From: Bacteroidales bacterium
GTDB taxonomy: Bacteria; Bacteroidota; Bacteroidia; Bacteroidales; P3
DNA: 64,000 nt
Assembly: GCA_031263015.1 (NCBI GenBank)
Contig: JAISGN010000020.1
Coordinates: 21,128 to 85,127, forward strand
Direction of reading: 5' to 3'
The notes below the pieces were generated by a model that saw only the letters and a list, made by a program, of their open reading frames with translations, ran no database searches and was not told where the DNA came from. Of the stretch, positions 28,779-38,923 are shown in pieces. Positions within the stretch are counted from its first letter, which is position 1, and every line of letters begins with the position of its first letter. A program made the translations under genes and the position numbers.

Positions 28779-30689
28779 TTACTTCACTTCTTCAAAGTCC
28801 GTGTCGGTTACATTGCCGTCCTGATTTGACGAATTCTGATGAGGTTGGTCTTGATTAGGCTGCTGCTGAGATGAACCGCCGTTTGGATTTTGTTGTTCAT
28901 ACATTTCGGCAGATACTGCTTGGAATGCGTTGTTCAACTTCTCACTTGCAGAATCTATTGCTGCAATATTGCGGGATGAATGAGCCTCTTTCAGTTCTTT
29001 TAAGGCGTCTTCTATCGGTTGTTTCTTATCTGCCGGAATTTTGTCGCCGTTTTCTTTCAACGCTTTCTCAACCTGGAAGATTAAAGAGTCCGCTCCGTTT
29101 ATCTTATCGGCTTCTTCTTTGATTTTTTTATCAGCATCGGCATTTGCTTCAGCCTCTGCTTTCATTCTCTTAATCTCTTCCTCGCTCAATCCGCTGGATG
29201 CTTCTATTCTTATGGACTGTTGTTTGCCTGTTGCATTGTCCTTAGCCGATACATTCAGGATTCCGTTGGCGTCGATGTCAAAAGTAACCTCTATTTGCGG
29301 CACTCCACGCTGTGCAGGTGGTATTCCGTCAAGATGAAATCTGCCTATAGTTTTGTTATCCGTTGCTCTGGTACGCTCTCCCTGCAAGACGTGAATTTCA
29401 ACCGAAGGCTGATTGTCGGCAGCCGTAGAAAAGACTTGCGATTTCTTCGTAGGAATTGTGGTATTTGCTTCTATCAATTTTGTCATCACGCCTCCCAAAG
29501 TTTCAATACCAAGAGATAGCGGAGTAACATCAAGCAATAACACATCCTTTACCTCTCCCGTCAAAACGCCACCTTGAATTGCCGCTCCGACAGCAACAAC
29601 CTCATCGGGATTTACGCCCTTTGACGGAGATTTTCCGAAGAAATCTTCAACTATCTTTTGAATTGCTGGTATTCTTGTGCTGCCTCCTACCAATATTACT
29701 TCGTTTATCTGTGATTTATCAAGCCCCGCATCCGACAAAGCCTTACGACAAGGCTCTAATGTTGCCTGAATAAGAGAATCACACAACTGTTCAAATTTTG
29801 CTCTTGTCAAAGTCTTAACCAGATGCTGCGGAATACCATCAATAGGCATTATATAAGGTAGATTGATTTCCGTTTGAGTAGAAGAAGACAACTCTATCTT
29901 AGCCTTTTCAGCCGCTTCCTTCAAACGTTGCAAAGCCATAGGGTCTTTTCTCAAATCAACATTCTTTTCAGCCATAAATTCATCGGCAAGCCAGTTGATA
30001 ATCTTCGTATCAAAGTCGTCTCCGCCGAGATGAGTGTCGCCATTAGTGGATTTAACCTCAAAGACGCCATCGCCCAACTCCAATATAGAGATGTCAAACG
30101 TGCCTCCGCCAAGGTCAAACACTGCTACGTGAGCATCCTGCGACTTTTTGTCCAAACCATACGCCAAAGCAGCGGCAGTAGGTTCGTTAATGATACGCAT
30201 AACCTTCAAACCGGCAATCTCTCCTGCCTCTTTGGTAGCCTGACGTTGCGAATCGTTAAAATAAGCTGGCACAGTAATCACAGCCTCCGTTACACTCTGA
30301 CCGAGATAATCCTCTGCCGTTTTTTTCATCTTTTGTAAGATTATAGCCGAAATCTCCTGTGGCGTATATAATCTGCCGTCTATATCCACTCTTGGCGTAT
30401 TATTGTCCGACCGAACAACCTTATACGGCACATTAGGTATTTCTTTCTCTACCTGATTGAACATTTCGCCCATAAATCTCTTGATAGAAAAGACGGTGTT
30501 GTGAGGATTGGTTATTGCCTGACGCTTTGCGGGGTCGCCAACCTTACGTTCTCCGCCCGAGATAAAGCCAACCACTGACGGCGTTGTACGTCTGCCTTCG
30601 CTGTTAGGTATTACTACCGGCTCGTTTCCTTCCATTACTGCGACACAACTATTTGTCGTGCCCAAGTCTATTCCAATTATTTTTCCCAT
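28779..30689 (-). CDS. dnaK: Chaperone DnaK (Hsp70)
   Basis: A cytoplasmic Hsp70 of 636 residues that folds and rescues proteins with DnaJ and GrpE. The actin-like ATPase has [14 protein letters not shown] at 4-17, the phosphate-2 motif [13 protein letters not shown] and the adenosine motif [13 protein letters not shown]. The linker-beta domain contains [14 protein letters not shown]. The C-terminal lid ends in a Q/N-rich tail and the DFEEVK end that recruits partners in bacteria. dnaJ and grpE are not adjacent. A perfect palindrome TGACAAATTGTCA lies about 95 bp upstream of the ATG and may be an operator. Confidence 0.98.
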   Translation of the reverse strand: MGKIIGIDLGTTNSCVAVMEGNEPVVIPNSEGRRTTPSVVGFISGGERKVGDPAKRQAITNPHNTVFSIKRFMGEMFNQVEKEIPNVPYKVVRSDNNTPRVDIDGRLYTPQEISAIILQKMKKTAEDYLGQSVTEAVITVPAYFNDSQRQATKEAGEIAGLKVMRIINEPTAAALAYGLDKKSQDAHVAVFDLGGGTFDISILELGDGVFEVKSTNGDTHLGGDDFDTKIINWLADEFMAEKNVDLRKDPMALQRLKEAAEKAKIELSSSTQTEINLPYIMPIDGIPQHLVKTLTRAKFEQLCDSLIQATLEPCRKALSDAGLDKSQINEVILVGGSTRIPAIQKIVEDFFGKSPSKGVNPDEVVAVGAAIQGGVLTGEVKDVLLLDVTPLSLGIETLGGVMTKLIEANTTIPTKKSQVFSTAADNQPSVEIHVLQGERTRATDNKTIGRFHLDGIPPAQRGVPQIEVTFDIDANGILNVSAKDNATGKQQSIRIEASSGLSEEEIKRMKAEAEANADADKKIKEEADKINGADSLIFQVEKALKENGDKIPADKKQPIEDALKELKEAHSSRNIAAIDSASEKLNNAFQAVSAEMYEQQNPNGGSSQQQPNQDQPHQNSSNQDGNVTDTDFEEVK

Positions 30690-30782
30690 ATCTTTTATTA
30701 TTTAATTATTATCGGATTTAATTTTGTTTATGCCCCCTTTCCTTCAAACAATATGCCAATTCCGAAATATCCTACTTGATAC

Positions 30783-30795
30783 TGACAAATTGTCA
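30783..30795. promoter_or_regulatory. Palindrome TGACAAATTGTCA upstream of dnaK
   Basis: A perfect 13-bp palindrome about 95 bp before the dnaK ATG. Reading the minus strand it also contains TTTG, which could act as a -33 box, but no good TAnnTTTG follows at the right spacing. It could be an operator for heat-shock control. It is not the CIRCE element. Confidence 0.45.
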
Positions 30796-30833
30796 TATCA
30801 TATCAATATTTTTTTCAGTCCATCCGTTGAAAC

Positions 30834-30917
30834 AAGAGGCTGCTTGGTGAAAATAAAACAGCCTTTCGTGCGAATGAAACAGCGTTTTAGGAAAATGAAA
30901 CGGGCTTTCGTCCGACC
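30834..30917. repeat. 21-nt intergenic array I (4 units)
   Basis: Units start at 30834, 30855, 30876 and 30897, with cores GGCTG, CAGCC, CAGCG and CGGGC. It lies between divergent dnaK and the tRNA-Lys/Thr promoter. In one frame the units read as K-x-x-F heptads with no stop. Confidence 0.9.
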
Positions 30918-30969
30918 GATATGCAACATACGTAATTTCAGCCTTCATACGAACATCGTCAAAGAAAGA

Positions 30970-31000
30970 TTTGTCAATCCGAAAAAAAGTATTACCTTTG
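30970..31000 (+). promoter_or_regulatory. Promoter of the tRNA-Lys/tRNA-Thr unit
   Basis: TTTG at 30970-30973 and TACCTTTG at 30993-31000, 19 bp apart, 40 bp before tRNA-Lys. One of the best consensus matches in the window. Confidence 0.85.
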
Positions 31001-31039
31001 CAAACTCTCAAAGCAAGGTTTGGTAAATGAGATATTATT

Positions 31040-31112
31040 GTCTTGGTAGCTCAGCTGGTAGAGCAATTGACTCTTAATCAATGGGTCCGGGGTTCGAGTC
31101 CCCGCCGGGACA
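31040..31112 (+). tRNA. tRNA-Lys (anticodon CTT)
   Basis: 73 nt. The acceptor GTCTTGG pairs with CCGGGAC, with two G-T pairs. The anticodon stem ATTGA/TCAAT carries the loop CTCTTAA, giving anticodon CTT (AAG codons). The T arm is CGGGGTTCGAGTCCCCG. Confidence 0.95.
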
Positions 31113-31129
31113 CTTCGTTTGAAACGCAC

Positions 31130-31202
<73 letters not shown>

Positions 31203-31226
31203 CTTCTCTTTTATGAAACCATAGTT

Positions 31227-32426
31227 ATGGAGACAAAGAAATACATTAAAGAATTGGCGAGCGGCTATTTTGATGACATTGTGCAGATTCGCCGCCATCT
31301 TCATCAGTATCCCGAACTTTCAAAGCAAGAAAAAAACACATCAGACTTCATTTGCTCCGAATTAGATAAGATTCAGGGCGTTTATTATACGAAAAACATA
31401 GGCGGATATGGCATTTGCGGCTTCATAAACGGCAAAAGCGACAACGGAAACTGCGTTGCCTTGCGTGCGGATATGGATGCCTTGCCGATATGTGAGACAA
31501 CAGATTTGCCTTTCAAGTCAAAAACAGACGGAATTATGCATGCCTGCGGACACGATGTGCATATCGCAACATTACTCGGGGCAATCCGCATCATAAGTCA
31601 GGCGAAGGATTTGTTTGAAGGGCGTGTTATGTTTATCTTTCAGCCTTCGGAAGAAGAGTATCCAGGCGGTGCGATAACTATGATAAAGGATGGCGTTTTC
31701 AAAACCACAAAACCTTCTGCCGTTTTCTCCTTTCACACTACTCCTGAAATGGATTGCGGCAAGATTGGCTTGAAAGCGGGCAACTATATGGCTTCAACCG
31801 ATGAGTTTTACATCAAAGTAATCGGCAAAGGCGGGCATGGAGCGATGCCAAACCTTAATATTGACCCGATTGTTGTTGCTTCCAATATAATTATTGCTTT
31901 GCAAACAATCGTTAGTCGCAACGCTGAGCCGAGCCTTCCGACCACTCTGACTGTTGGGAACTTCATTACTGAGGGCGGAAGGACAAATGTAACTCCGCAA
32001 ATAGTAAGATTGGAAGGTATTATAAGGACTTTTGATGACGCTTGGCGGTCGCAAGCCCATAAATTGATTACACAAATAGCCGAAAAGACCGCTGAAGCCT
32101 TCGGAGCAAAGGCTGATGTTTTTATTGATAACGGCTATCCTGCTCTATTCAACAATGAAGATGTTACTGCAAAGACAAAAATTCTTGCAACAGAGTATCT
32201 CGGCGATGAAAACGTGTTAGACCTCAATGTAAGGATGACTGCGGAAGATTTTGCTTACTTTGCGAAAGAGATTCCTGCATGCTATTTTCGTCTTGGCACA
32301 CGTAAGCAGGACAAACCGATAACAAATCTTCATTCTTCCGACTTTGATGTAGATGAACGCTCAATGGAGGTTGGTATGGGCTTGGAAGCCTTTCTCGGCA
32401 TCTCTTATCTAAATTCTTTAAAGTGA
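31227..32426 (+). CDS. M20-family amidohydrolase/peptidase
   Basis: 399 residues from the ATG at 31227; an earlier in-frame ATG falls inside tRNA-Thr. Metal-binding motifs are ACGHDVH (~105-111), EEEYPGG (~142) and MTAEDFAYF near the end. The dimerisation domain contains GKGGHGAMPN. This is the M20D layout of hippurate, N-acetylamino-acid or IAA-amino-acid hydrolases, which cleave N-acyl amino acids in the cytoplasm; the exact substrate is unknown. It begins 24 bp after tRNA-Thr and may be transcribed from the tRNA promoter. Confidence 0.9.
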   Translation: METKKYIKELASGYFDDIVQIRRHLHQYPELSKQEKNTSDFICSELDKIQGVYYTKNIGGYGICGFINGKSDNGNCVALRADMDALPICETTDLPFKSKTDGIMHACGHDVHIATLLGAIRIISQAKDLFEGRVMFIFQPSEEEYPGGAITMIKDGVFKTTKPSAVFSFHTTPEMDCGKIGLKAGNYMASTDEFYIKVIGKGGHGAMPNLNIDPIVVASNIIIALQTIVSRNAEPSLPTTLTVGNFITEGGRTNVTPQIVRLEGIIRTFDDAWRSQAHKLITQIAEKTAEAFGAKADVFIDNGYPALFNNEDVTAKTKILATEYLGDENVLDLNVRMTAEDFAYFAKEIPACYFRLGTRKQDKPITNLHSSDFDVDERSMEVGMGLEAFLGISYLNSLK

Positions 32427-32464
32427 AATCCAACGCCCAAATAATTGTTTGGTAAGCATATTCC

Positions 32465-32494
32465 TTGATTCTATTCTTATTTTTATTACTTTTG
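32465..32494 (+). promoter_or_regulatory. Promoter of lnt
   Basis: A partial -33 box (TTG at 32465-32467) and TACTTTTG at 32487-32494, 19 bp apart, 36 bp before the lnt ATG. Confidence 0.65.
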
Positions 32495-32530
32495 CAGGAT
32501 TATTTATAAGATTACTTTACATAAATCCAA

Positions 32531-34186
32531 ATGTCCGACTTATTCTACATACCAAGAAAACCTCATCCCTTAAAGGTAGCCCTTGCATCAGGCATTTTGC
32601 TTTCATTAGGGTGGATACCAATAGGTTTTTCGCCTCTTTTACTCATTGCTTTCATACCTCTGCTCAAATGGGAGGACGGAATATTGATAGAAAAAAGCCT
32701 AAGAAGCGGACAAAAAGGCAATGTATTCTTATGGGCGTTTGTTGCCTTTGCTGTTTTTAACCTCTCTCGCGGATGGTGGGTGGCAGAAGCAGCGTGGTTT
32801 GCCATTTTGCTGCCGATATTCAATGCTTCGCTTATGGCATTGACCTTTACGCTGTATCATTACTTCCGAATGGCTTTCCGACCTACCAATAGGACAATGC
32901 TTTTCTTCCCAATTTTTTGGTTAATGTTTGAAGGCATAAATATGAATTGGGATTTTAATTTTCCATGGCTTAATCTCGGCAACGGCTTTGCTGATACCCC
33001 TTCGTTGATTCAATGGTACAGCATCACCGGAGCAAGCGGCGGCACATTGTGGATATGTCTCACAAACGTATTATGTACAATACTCATAATAGATATAAAG
33101 AGATATGGTGCATGGCTTGCTCGTGCTTTTGCTGCAATGGCAATTATGTTTGTGCCGATAGGCATTTCCTGTATTATGTATTGGAATTATGAGCCCGATA
33201 AGTCAAAACCTGCCGACATTGTTTTGCTTCAGCCTAATCTTGACCCTTATGACGAGCAGTATTCCTTATCTGCCGACAGCGTAACCTCAATTCTGCTGTC
33301 TATGGCAAGCAAAGAAGTTGATGAAAAGACCGATTATGTGATTGCTCCCGAGAGTTGTTTGCAGGAATACGCATGGGAAGAACGTTTAAGCAAGGTTCCT
33401 TCTGTCGAAAGGATACTTCAATTCAACAAAGACTACCCTCGCTTGAACTGGATTGCGGGAATGAGCACACGAAGGCTGCTTCCGCCGAACGTAAAGACCG
33501 ATGCGGCACGATATATTCAAGGAACAGATAGTTTATTTTATGAATGCAGCAATGTAGCCCTTAATATCGGTCAACCGGATAAGCCGAACAATTTGTATTT
33601 ACGCCGCAAATCTTATCTGACTCCTACTGTTGAGAAAATGCCTTACAAGAAATATATGCCTTTTCTTGAATCCCTTGCTCTTAATCTTGGCGGCACCGTA
33701 GGGACTCTTGCTACCGATAGTCTTCTTTACTGCTTTTACAACAACAGTACTGGCATTGCAAGCGGTGTAATGATATGTTATGAGAGCGTTAATGGCGATA
33801 TTGTCCGTATTTTCTCATTAATCGGCAATGAAGTCCTGTTTTGCATAACCAATGACGGATGGTGGGGAGACACTCAGGGCTATAAACAGCATAAATCAAT
33901 GTCTCGTTTGCGTGCAATAGAGAATCGCCGCTATCTTTGCCGTGCTGCAAACACCGGAATCTCATGTTTTATTGACCCGAGAGGCAATATAATGAAGGAA
34001 AGCAAATATTGGGAACGTCAAACGCTTAAAGACACAATCTATTTGCAGAAAGGAAAAACTTTTTATGCCAAACACGGCGACTACATATACTATCTGACGT
34101 TATTAATCTTCTTTGTTACAATATTAATGACGGCTTTACAAGATATAAAGGGCAAATGCGGAAAACGAAACCGCAAAAGAAAATAA
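32531..34186 (+). CDS. lnt: Apolipoprotein N-acyltransferase
   Basis: 551 residues with about six hydrophobic segments in the N-terminal 220, then a nitrilase-like periplasmic domain. The Glu-Lys-Cys triad is visible: Glu274 in APESCLQEY, a Lys near 359 in LRRKSYLTPTVEKMPY, and Cys416 in MICYES. The enzyme adds the third acyl chain to lipoproteins at the inner membrane. The window itself encodes at least six candidate substrates. The U32 gene follows 41 bp downstream across a 21-nt tandem duplication. Confidence 0.94.
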   Translation: MSDLFYIPRKPHPLKVALASGILLSLGWIPIGFSPLLLIAFIPLLKWEDGILIEKSLRSGQKGNVFLWAFVAFAVFNLSRGWWVAEAAWFAILLPIFNASLMALTFTLYHYFRMAFRPTNRTMLFFPIFWLMFEGINMNWDFNFPWLNLGNGFADTPSLIQWYSITGASGGTLWICLTNVLCTILIIDIKRYGAWLARAFAAMAIMFVPIGISCIMYWNYEPDKSKPADIVLLQPNLDPYDEQYSLSADSVTSILLSMASKEVDEKTDYVIAPESCLQEYAWEERLSKVPSVERILQFNKDYPRLNWIAGMSTRRLLPPNVKTDAARYIQGTDSLFYECSNVALNIGQPDKPNNLYLRRKSYLTPTVEKMPYKKYMPFLESLALNLGGTVGTLATDSLLYCFYNNSTGIASGVMICYESVNGDIVRIFSLIGNEVLFCITNDGWWGDTQGYKQHKSMSRLRAIENRRYLCRAANTGISCFIDPRGNIMKESKYWERQTLKDTIYLQKGKTFYAKHGDYIYYLTLLIFFVTILMTALQDIKGKCGKRNRKRK

Positions 34187-34187
34187 T

Positions 34188-34229
34188 ATTCCTTGCTAAC
34201 AAAAAAATAATCCTTGCTAACAAAAAAAT
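34188..34229 (+). repeat. 21-nt tandem duplication before the U32 gene
   Basis: Two 21-nt copies, differing at one of the first bases, of a unit containing TCCTTGCTAACAAAAAAAT (34188-34208 and 34209-34229). The second copy ends at the ATG of the U32 gene, so the start region was duplicated. Confidence 0.85.
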
Positions 34230-35478
34230 GAAATTTGAAGACGTTGAAATAATGTCGCCTGTCGGTTCGTACGAAGCACTTATGGCGGCGATAAATGCAG
34301 GTGCCGACAGCGTATATTTTGGTGTTGGGGCGTTGAATATGCGTTCCGCTTCGGCGAATAACTTTACCATTGAAGACTTGCGGCGTATTGTTGAAATTGC
34401 TCAAAGCCATAATGTACGGACTTATCTTACGATGAACACCATTGTTTATGATGGCGAATTGGAATATATGAAACAGGTCATCAATGCTGCAAAAGACTGC
34501 GGCATAACGGCTGTTATTGCTTCCGATTTTGCTGTCATATCCTATGCAAACAAGGTTGGAGTTGAGATTCATTTATCTACGCAATGCAATATCACCAATC
34601 GGGAAGCCGTAAAGTTCTATTGCTCGTTTGCAGACGTCATTGTAACGGCGCGTGAGTTGAGTTTGGAACAGGTAAAGGCTATAACGCAATGGATAAACGA
34701 CAATCAAATCAAGGGAAAGAGCGGAAGATTACTGGAAATTGAGTGTTTTGTGCATGGAGCCTTGTGTATGGCGGTGTCGGGCAAGTGTTACATATCGTTA
34801 GACAACGCAAACAAATCTGCAAACAGGGGTTCGTGCCTGCAATTCTGCCGTCGTCCGTACAAAGTTACCGATATGGACGGAGGAACGGAGCTTGCGGTAG
34901 ATAATAAGTACATTATGTCGCCCAAAGACCTGAAAACAATAGATTTTTTGGACAAAATACTTGATGCGGGAGTAAGAGTGCTGAAAATAGAAGGAAGAGG
35001 CAGAAGTCCGGAATACGTTAAGATTGTTACCGAAGTTTATAAGCAGGCGGTTAAAGCATACTTTAACGGCACTTGGAGCAAGGAAAAACTTGAAGAATGG
35101 AACGAACGTTTGAGCCGAGTCTATAATCGGGGTTTCTGGGACGGCTATTATTTAGGTCAAAAGGTCGGAGAATGGTCGCAGAACTATGGTTCGCAAGCCT
35201 CAACCGCTAAAACGTATGTCGGATTGGTAACAAACTATTTCAGGAAACTTGATGTTGCCGAAATAAAAGTTGAATCCGGTGAATTGAAAGTAGGGAATGA
35301 TATATATATTATGGGCGTTACGACTGGCGTTTATGAGGATAAAGTCAGCGAAATCAGAGTTGATTTGAAACCTGTTGCCGTTTCGGTCAAGGGAGAGATG
35401 TGTTCAATTCCCACAAAGCAGATTGTACGGCGAGGAGACAAGGTATATGTTATTCAAAAGACCGAAAGAGGGCAATAA
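34228..35478 (+). CDS. U32-family peptidase / RNA-hydroxylation-type protein
   Basis: 416 residues from the ATG at 34228; an upstream in-frame ATG (34156) lies inside lnt. The TIM-barrel start EIMSPVGSYEALMAAINAGADSVYFG... is typical of the family. The Cys-rich signature includes GALCMAVSGKCYIS and GSCLQFCRRPYKV. Related U32 proteins RlhA and TrhP hydroxylate rRNA or tRNA with prephenate as a source, so RNA modification is more likely than proteolysis, though not shown. The C-terminal beta-barrel domain is present (~330-416). It ends 2 bp from the convergent dut gene. Confidence 0.88.
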   Translation: MKFEDVEIMSPVGSYEALMAAINAGADSVYFGVGALNMRSASANNFTIEDLRRIVEIAQSHNVRTYLTMNTIVYDGELEYMKQVINAAKDCGITAVIASDFAVISYANKVGVEIHLSTQCNITNREAVKFYCSFADVIVTARELSLEQVKAITQWINDNQIKGKSGRLLEIECFVHGALCMAVSGKCYISLDNANKSANRGSCLQFCRRPYKVTDMDGGTELAVDNKYIMSPKDLKTIDFLDKILDAGVRVLKIEGRGRSPEYVKIVTEVYKQAVKAYFNGTWSKEKLEEWNERLSRVYNRGFWDGYYLGQKVGEWSQNYGSQASTAKTYVGLVTNYFRKLDVAEIKVESGELKVGNDIYIMGVTTGVYEDKVSEIRVDLKPVAVSVKGEMCSIPTKQIVRRGDKVYVIQKTERGQ

Positions 35479-35480
35479 AC

Positions 35481-35912
35481 CTATTTTCCGGTATGACCAA
35501 AGCCGCCTTCGCCCCTGTCGGTTGAAGAAAGGCTCTCGGTTTCTATCCATTCGGCACGTTCATGCTTTGCAATAACCATTTGAGCAATGCGATCACCATC
35601 GTTAATGGTGAAATCCGCATCCGAAAGATTGACAAGAATCACTTTAATCTCACCTCTGTAATCGGCATCTATCGTTCCGGGAGTATTTAATACCGTTATG
35701 CCGCTTTTAATCGCCAATCCGCTTCGCGGTCTTACCTGTGCCTCGCAACCCAAAGGAAGTTCCATAAAAATATTCGTTGGTATCAGCGCCCGCGAAAGAG
35801 GTTTCAATGTTATCGGTTCTTGCAAATCGGCTCTCAAATCCATACCTGCCGACCCCAAAGTCTCATATTGCGGCAATGAATGCTTTGATTTGTTGATTAT
35901 TTTTACCTTCAT
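35481..35912 (-). CDS. dut: dUTP diphosphatase
   Basis: A trimeric dUTPase of 143 residues that hydrolyses dUTP to dUMP. All five motifs are present: AGMDLRA (~23), RPRSGLA (~62), the uracil loop [10 protein letters not shown] (~79), GDRIAQMVI (~105) and the C-terminal [13 protein letters not shown]. The length is standard. It is downstream of the flippase gene with 1 bp between them, so they are cotranscribed; their pairing has no evident functional logic. Confidence 0.97.
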   Translation of the reverse strand: MKVKIINKSKHSLPQYETLGSAGMDLRADLQEPITLKPLSRALIPTNIFMELPLGCEAQVRPRSGLAIKSGITVLNTPGTIDADYRGEIKVILVNLSDADFTINDGDRIAQMVIAKHERAEWIETESLSSTDRGEGGFGHTGK

Positions 35913-35913
35913 T

Positions 35914-37386
35914 TTATTGTTTAATTAGTTTTGATATGTCCAATTTATATGCTGCGGCGGCGAAAGCAAGCAATAGTGTTGTGTTTGCAGCCAATCGCAA
36001 AATTGTATTCTCAATCGGCAACACTCTCATCAGGAAATATAATCCTATTGCGGCACAAAAATACAACGTAAGCCGCTTTATCGGATATGAAATGTGATAA
36101 TGCCGCCGTCCGAGCAAATAGCATGCAACCATTATCGCAAAATAGCACGCCAAAGTAGTCCATGCCGACCCCATATAGCCGTAATGAGGCACTAAAACAT
36201 AGTTAAGAATAAGCGTTATCAGCGCTCCGAAGATTGAAATGTATGCTCCGTATATTGTTTTGTCGCTTACCTTATACCAAACGGCAAGATTGTAATATAC
36301 TCCCAAGAAAAGATTTGCCACAAGCAATATCGGCACAATCGTTAAGCCGACTCTGTATTCTGCTCCTACGAAATACTGGAACAAATCCATATAAGCCATC
36401 ACCGAAAGGAAGATAAAACACAGGAAAATGGTATAAACGCTCATCACTCTGCTGTAAGTCTGTTTTGCATCCTCACTTTTCATTTTTGAAAAGAAGAAAG
36501 GCTCGGCTGCGAACTTAAATGCCTGAATGAAAAGCGTCATTATGATGGATATTTTATAGCAAGCGCCGTATATTCCTATGTTATCCAGAATGTATTTCGT
36601 GCCATCCTTAACTCCAAGCGGCACTTTGAGCAAATGTTGTAAAGCAATCCTGTCAAAAGTCTCATTTATCATTCCAGCCAAACCGCCAATCATTACAGGC
36701 AAACCATACAAAAACATCTTCCTCCACAAAGAAAACGAGAACCTAAACCTGAATTGCGCAAACTGAGGCGTCAGAAGAATGAACGAAACCGCCGATGCAA
36801 TGAGATTGGAAGCAAAGATGGCTGATATTAAATCAAGAGGTTTTATGATTAAAATGAAGAAAAGATTGAGTGCAATGTTGGTAAAAATGTCGGCGGACTT
36901 GATTAGAGCAAAACGTTTTGCCTTTTGTTCCATTCGCAACCTTGCATACGGAATGGCACGCAATGCATCCAGCGCCAGAATGACAAGAAACATCGCTATA
37001 TACTTTGCTTCAAAGGCATTGTTGCTAAATCCCGCATTCATCAAACCTGTTATCCTGCCCAGCATCGCAAATGTTATGGCAAGGAAAGCAAATGTGGTCG
37101 TCATCAAAGACAGCAATGCCGTATTATAAACGATGTTCGGATTGAGCGAAGAGCCGCCTTGCCTGCCTTTCTCCTGACAATAGCGAAAGTAAGCAGTCTC
37201 CATACCGTATGTAAGCAGAATCATCATAAACGAAGCATAGGCATAGAGCGTATTAACCACACCATAATCGCTCGTAACGAGGTTATAAGTGTATATAGGC
37301 ACAAGAAAATAATTCAAAATCCTGCCTACAATAGTCGGAATGCCGTAAATAGCGGTTTGACCTGCGAGTTTTTTTATTTCGCTCAT
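35914..37386 (-). CDS. Oligosaccharide flippase (Wzx-like, MOP superfamily)
   Basis: An integral membrane protein of 490 residues with about 14 hydrophobic segments. The N-terminus ([20 protein letters not shown]) and the repeated two-half arrangement are typical of Bacteroidota polysaccharide translocases that flip undecaprenyl-linked oligosaccharides. No glycan cluster surrounds it, so the substrate is unknown; a MATE-like lipid carrier role is the alternative. dut follows with translational coupling. The promoter is at 37409-37416. Confidence 0.85.
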   Translation of the reverse strand: MSEIKKLAGQTAIYGIPTIVGRILNYFLVPIYTYNLVTSDYGVVNTLYAYASFMMILLTYGMETAYFRYCQEKGRQGGSSLNPNIVYNTALLSLMTTTFAFLAITFAMLGRITGLMNAGFSNNAFEAKYIAMFLVILALDALRAIPYARLRMEQKAKRFALIKSADIFTNIALNLFFILIIKPLDLISAIFASNLIASAVSFILLTPQFAQFRFRFSFSLWRKMFLYGLPVMIGGLAGMINETFDRIALQHLLKVPLGVKDGTKYILDNIGIYGACYKISIIMTLFIQAFKFAAEPFFFSKMKSEDAKQTYSRVMSVYTIFLCFIFLSVMAYMDLFQYFVGAEYRVGLTIVPILLVANLFLGVYYNLAVWYKVSDKTIYGAYISIFGALITLILNYVLVPHYGYMGSAWTTLACYFAIMVACYLLGRRHYHISYPIKRLTLYFCAAIGLYFLMRVLPIENTILRLAANTTLLLAFAAAAYKLDISKLIKQ

Positions 37387-37408
37387 CGTTTTATGATTAT
37401 ACGAGTTG

Positions 37409-37416
37409 CAAATGTA
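37409..37416 (-). promoter_or_regulatory. -7 box of the flippase-dut operon
   Basis: CAAATGTA on plus reads TACATTTG on minus, 23 bp before the flippase ATG. Confidence 0.65.
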
Positions 37417-37463
37417 ACAAAAACTATTTACTTGGCATTTACCGCATCTGCTTTGCCTAAAAT

Positions 37464-37568
37464 GAAACGCTGTTTCGTGCGAATGAAGCAGCCTTTTATT
37501 TTAACGAAACAGCCTTTTATTAAAATATAACAGCGTTTTATTTCCGCCGAAGGCTGTTTGGTTATCGC
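37464..37568. repeat. 21-nt intergenic array J (5 units)
   Basis: Units start at 37464, 37485, 37506, 37527 and 37548, with cores CGCTG, CAGCC, CAGCC, CAGCG and GGCTG. The array fills the middle of a divergent intergenic region between the flippase and a lipoprotein gene. Confidence 0.9.
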
Positions 37569-37614
37569 CAAATAAAAATGGGAACTATCCTAAAATAAAT
37601 TTATTTATTGGTTA

Positions 37615-37645
37615 TTTGCTATTTTACAAAAATAATGTACCTTTG
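37615..37645 (+). promoter_or_regulatory. Promoter of the AT-rich lipoprotein pair
   Basis: TTTG at 37615-37618 and TACCTTTG at 37638-37645, 19 bp apart; the ATG follows at 37689. Confidence 0.85.
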
Positions 37646-37688
37646 CAAGATTAAAGAAAAATATTTATTTACATAAACGCAAGATGAT

Positions 37689-38909
37689 ATGAAGCAAATT
37701 TTATTTTCTGTCCTTTGTATAGGACTATTAACATCTATTCTGACTAGCTGCTCAGACGAAGATGTGTATTTACATAATGGAAGCAAAGGATTTAATAAAG
37801 ATTTTACAATTAATCAATCCGAAACCGGACTTGATAATATTGACACCTCTCTTATAAATGCAGATGCTTTGAAATATTATTCTCTGATAAAAGATGTAAT
37901 CCTGCTAACAAGAGCAAACGAGTTAAAGATTGCAGAAAATCCGAATAATACCAAAATACCTTTAATAGAGAAACTAAAAGATATGATTCTTTTTGATTCT
38001 AATGATAATAAAATGTCTTTCTATGATTTAGATTCTAATGAACAGATTGAATTTTTGAATGAATGGGTAATTATTCAAGCATATGATTTAACTGAAAAGA
38101 TAGAAAAAGGCGAAGCAATAGGATTATATGATTATCTAAAAGAACATAATAGTATAGTAACTAATGTATTAAAATATTTTAATGCTAATGAGGATAATCC
38201 AATAGATAATATTCAAGAATTTTTCACTTCTTTGGAAAATCATTTGTATGAAGCACCATTAAATAATACTGATAGCTTACCTCATAATTATAAATGGGGT
38301 GATGGAGAAGATGTTAATGGGGATGTAGATAATAGTAGATTAAAATATTTATTAAAAAGATATGGGAGAAGAGGGGATTTCTTAGTTACATTACCTCATA
38401 ATAATCATCCTTGGTTATATATAAATTTTTCAAATGAAAGGTATAAAGTTGGACATGCTGCTATAATTACACAACCAGTTACTGATACGGCTACTTCAAT
38501 AAATGATACTTTGACTGTTGAAACATGGACAGGTAATGGTGTTTGTAAAAAACGAATACAGAATTGGAATAAAGTTCCGTCATATTTAATGGGTATTCAA
38601 AAAGTAGAATGGAAGTGGCGATGGAGAGGTTTTAGGAGTTGGTGGTATAAAGTTAAAACGCCGGTATCAAATCCTAATAAATTAGCTAATAGAGCGGAAC
38701 AATATCTTGGTCATCAATATGTTTATTGGTATGAATTCGTTACAGCCAAATGGGCAGCCCCTGCAAGATTTACTTGTACAACATTAGTTTGGTGGTCATC
38801 TAAAAAAGAATATGATATAAATATATCCGATTGGTATGCTCCACTGGTTTCTCCAACAGGATTATATTTAGACGAAAGTACTTATTGCAGAGTTCATATT
38901 AAAAACTAA
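37689..38909 (+). CDS. Lipoprotein with permuted papain-like (YiiX/NlpC-P60-type) C-terminal domain
   Basis: A lipoprotein of 406 residues with lipobox LTSC (Cys21). Residues ~22-220 are acidic, helix-rich and unrecognised. The C-terminal half resembles circularly permuted NlpC/P60 enzymes: GHAAII (His near 257) comes before FTCTTLVWWS (Cys near 363), with a Trp-rich stretch (VEWKWRWRGFRSWWYK) between. Permuted papain folds cleave peptidoglycan peptides, amides or thioesters. The gene is clearly more AT-rich than its neighbours, with frequent ATA, AGA and TTA codons, suggesting acquisition. It forms a pair with the small lipoprotein that follows 14 bp later. Confidence 0.7.
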   Translation: MKQILFSVLCIGLLTSILTSCSDEDVYLHNGSKGFNKDFTINQSETGLDNIDTSLINADALKYYSLIKDVILLTRANELKIAENPNNTKIPLIEKLKDMILFDSNDNKMSFYDLDSNEQIEFLNEWVIIQAYDLTEKIEKGEAIGLYDYLKEHNSIVTNVLKYFNANEDNPIDNIQEFFTSLENHLYEAPLNNTDSLPHNYKWGDGEDVNGDVDNSRLKYLLKRYGRRGDFLVTLPHNNHPWLYINFSNERYKVGHAAIITQPVTDTATSINDTLTVETWTGNGVCKKRIQNWNKVPSYLMGIQKVEWKWRWRGFRSWWYKVKTPVSNPNKLANRAEQYLGHQYVYWYEFVTAKWAAPARFTCTTLVWWSSKKEYDINISDWYAPLVSPTGLYLDESTYCRVHIKN

Positions 38910-38923
38910 AACTATATTGTTGT

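Noticed and set aside
30783..30795. CIRCE/HrcA operator at dnaK
   Set aside because: The sequence TGACAAATTGTCA does not match the TTAGCACTC-N9-GAGTGCTAA consensus.
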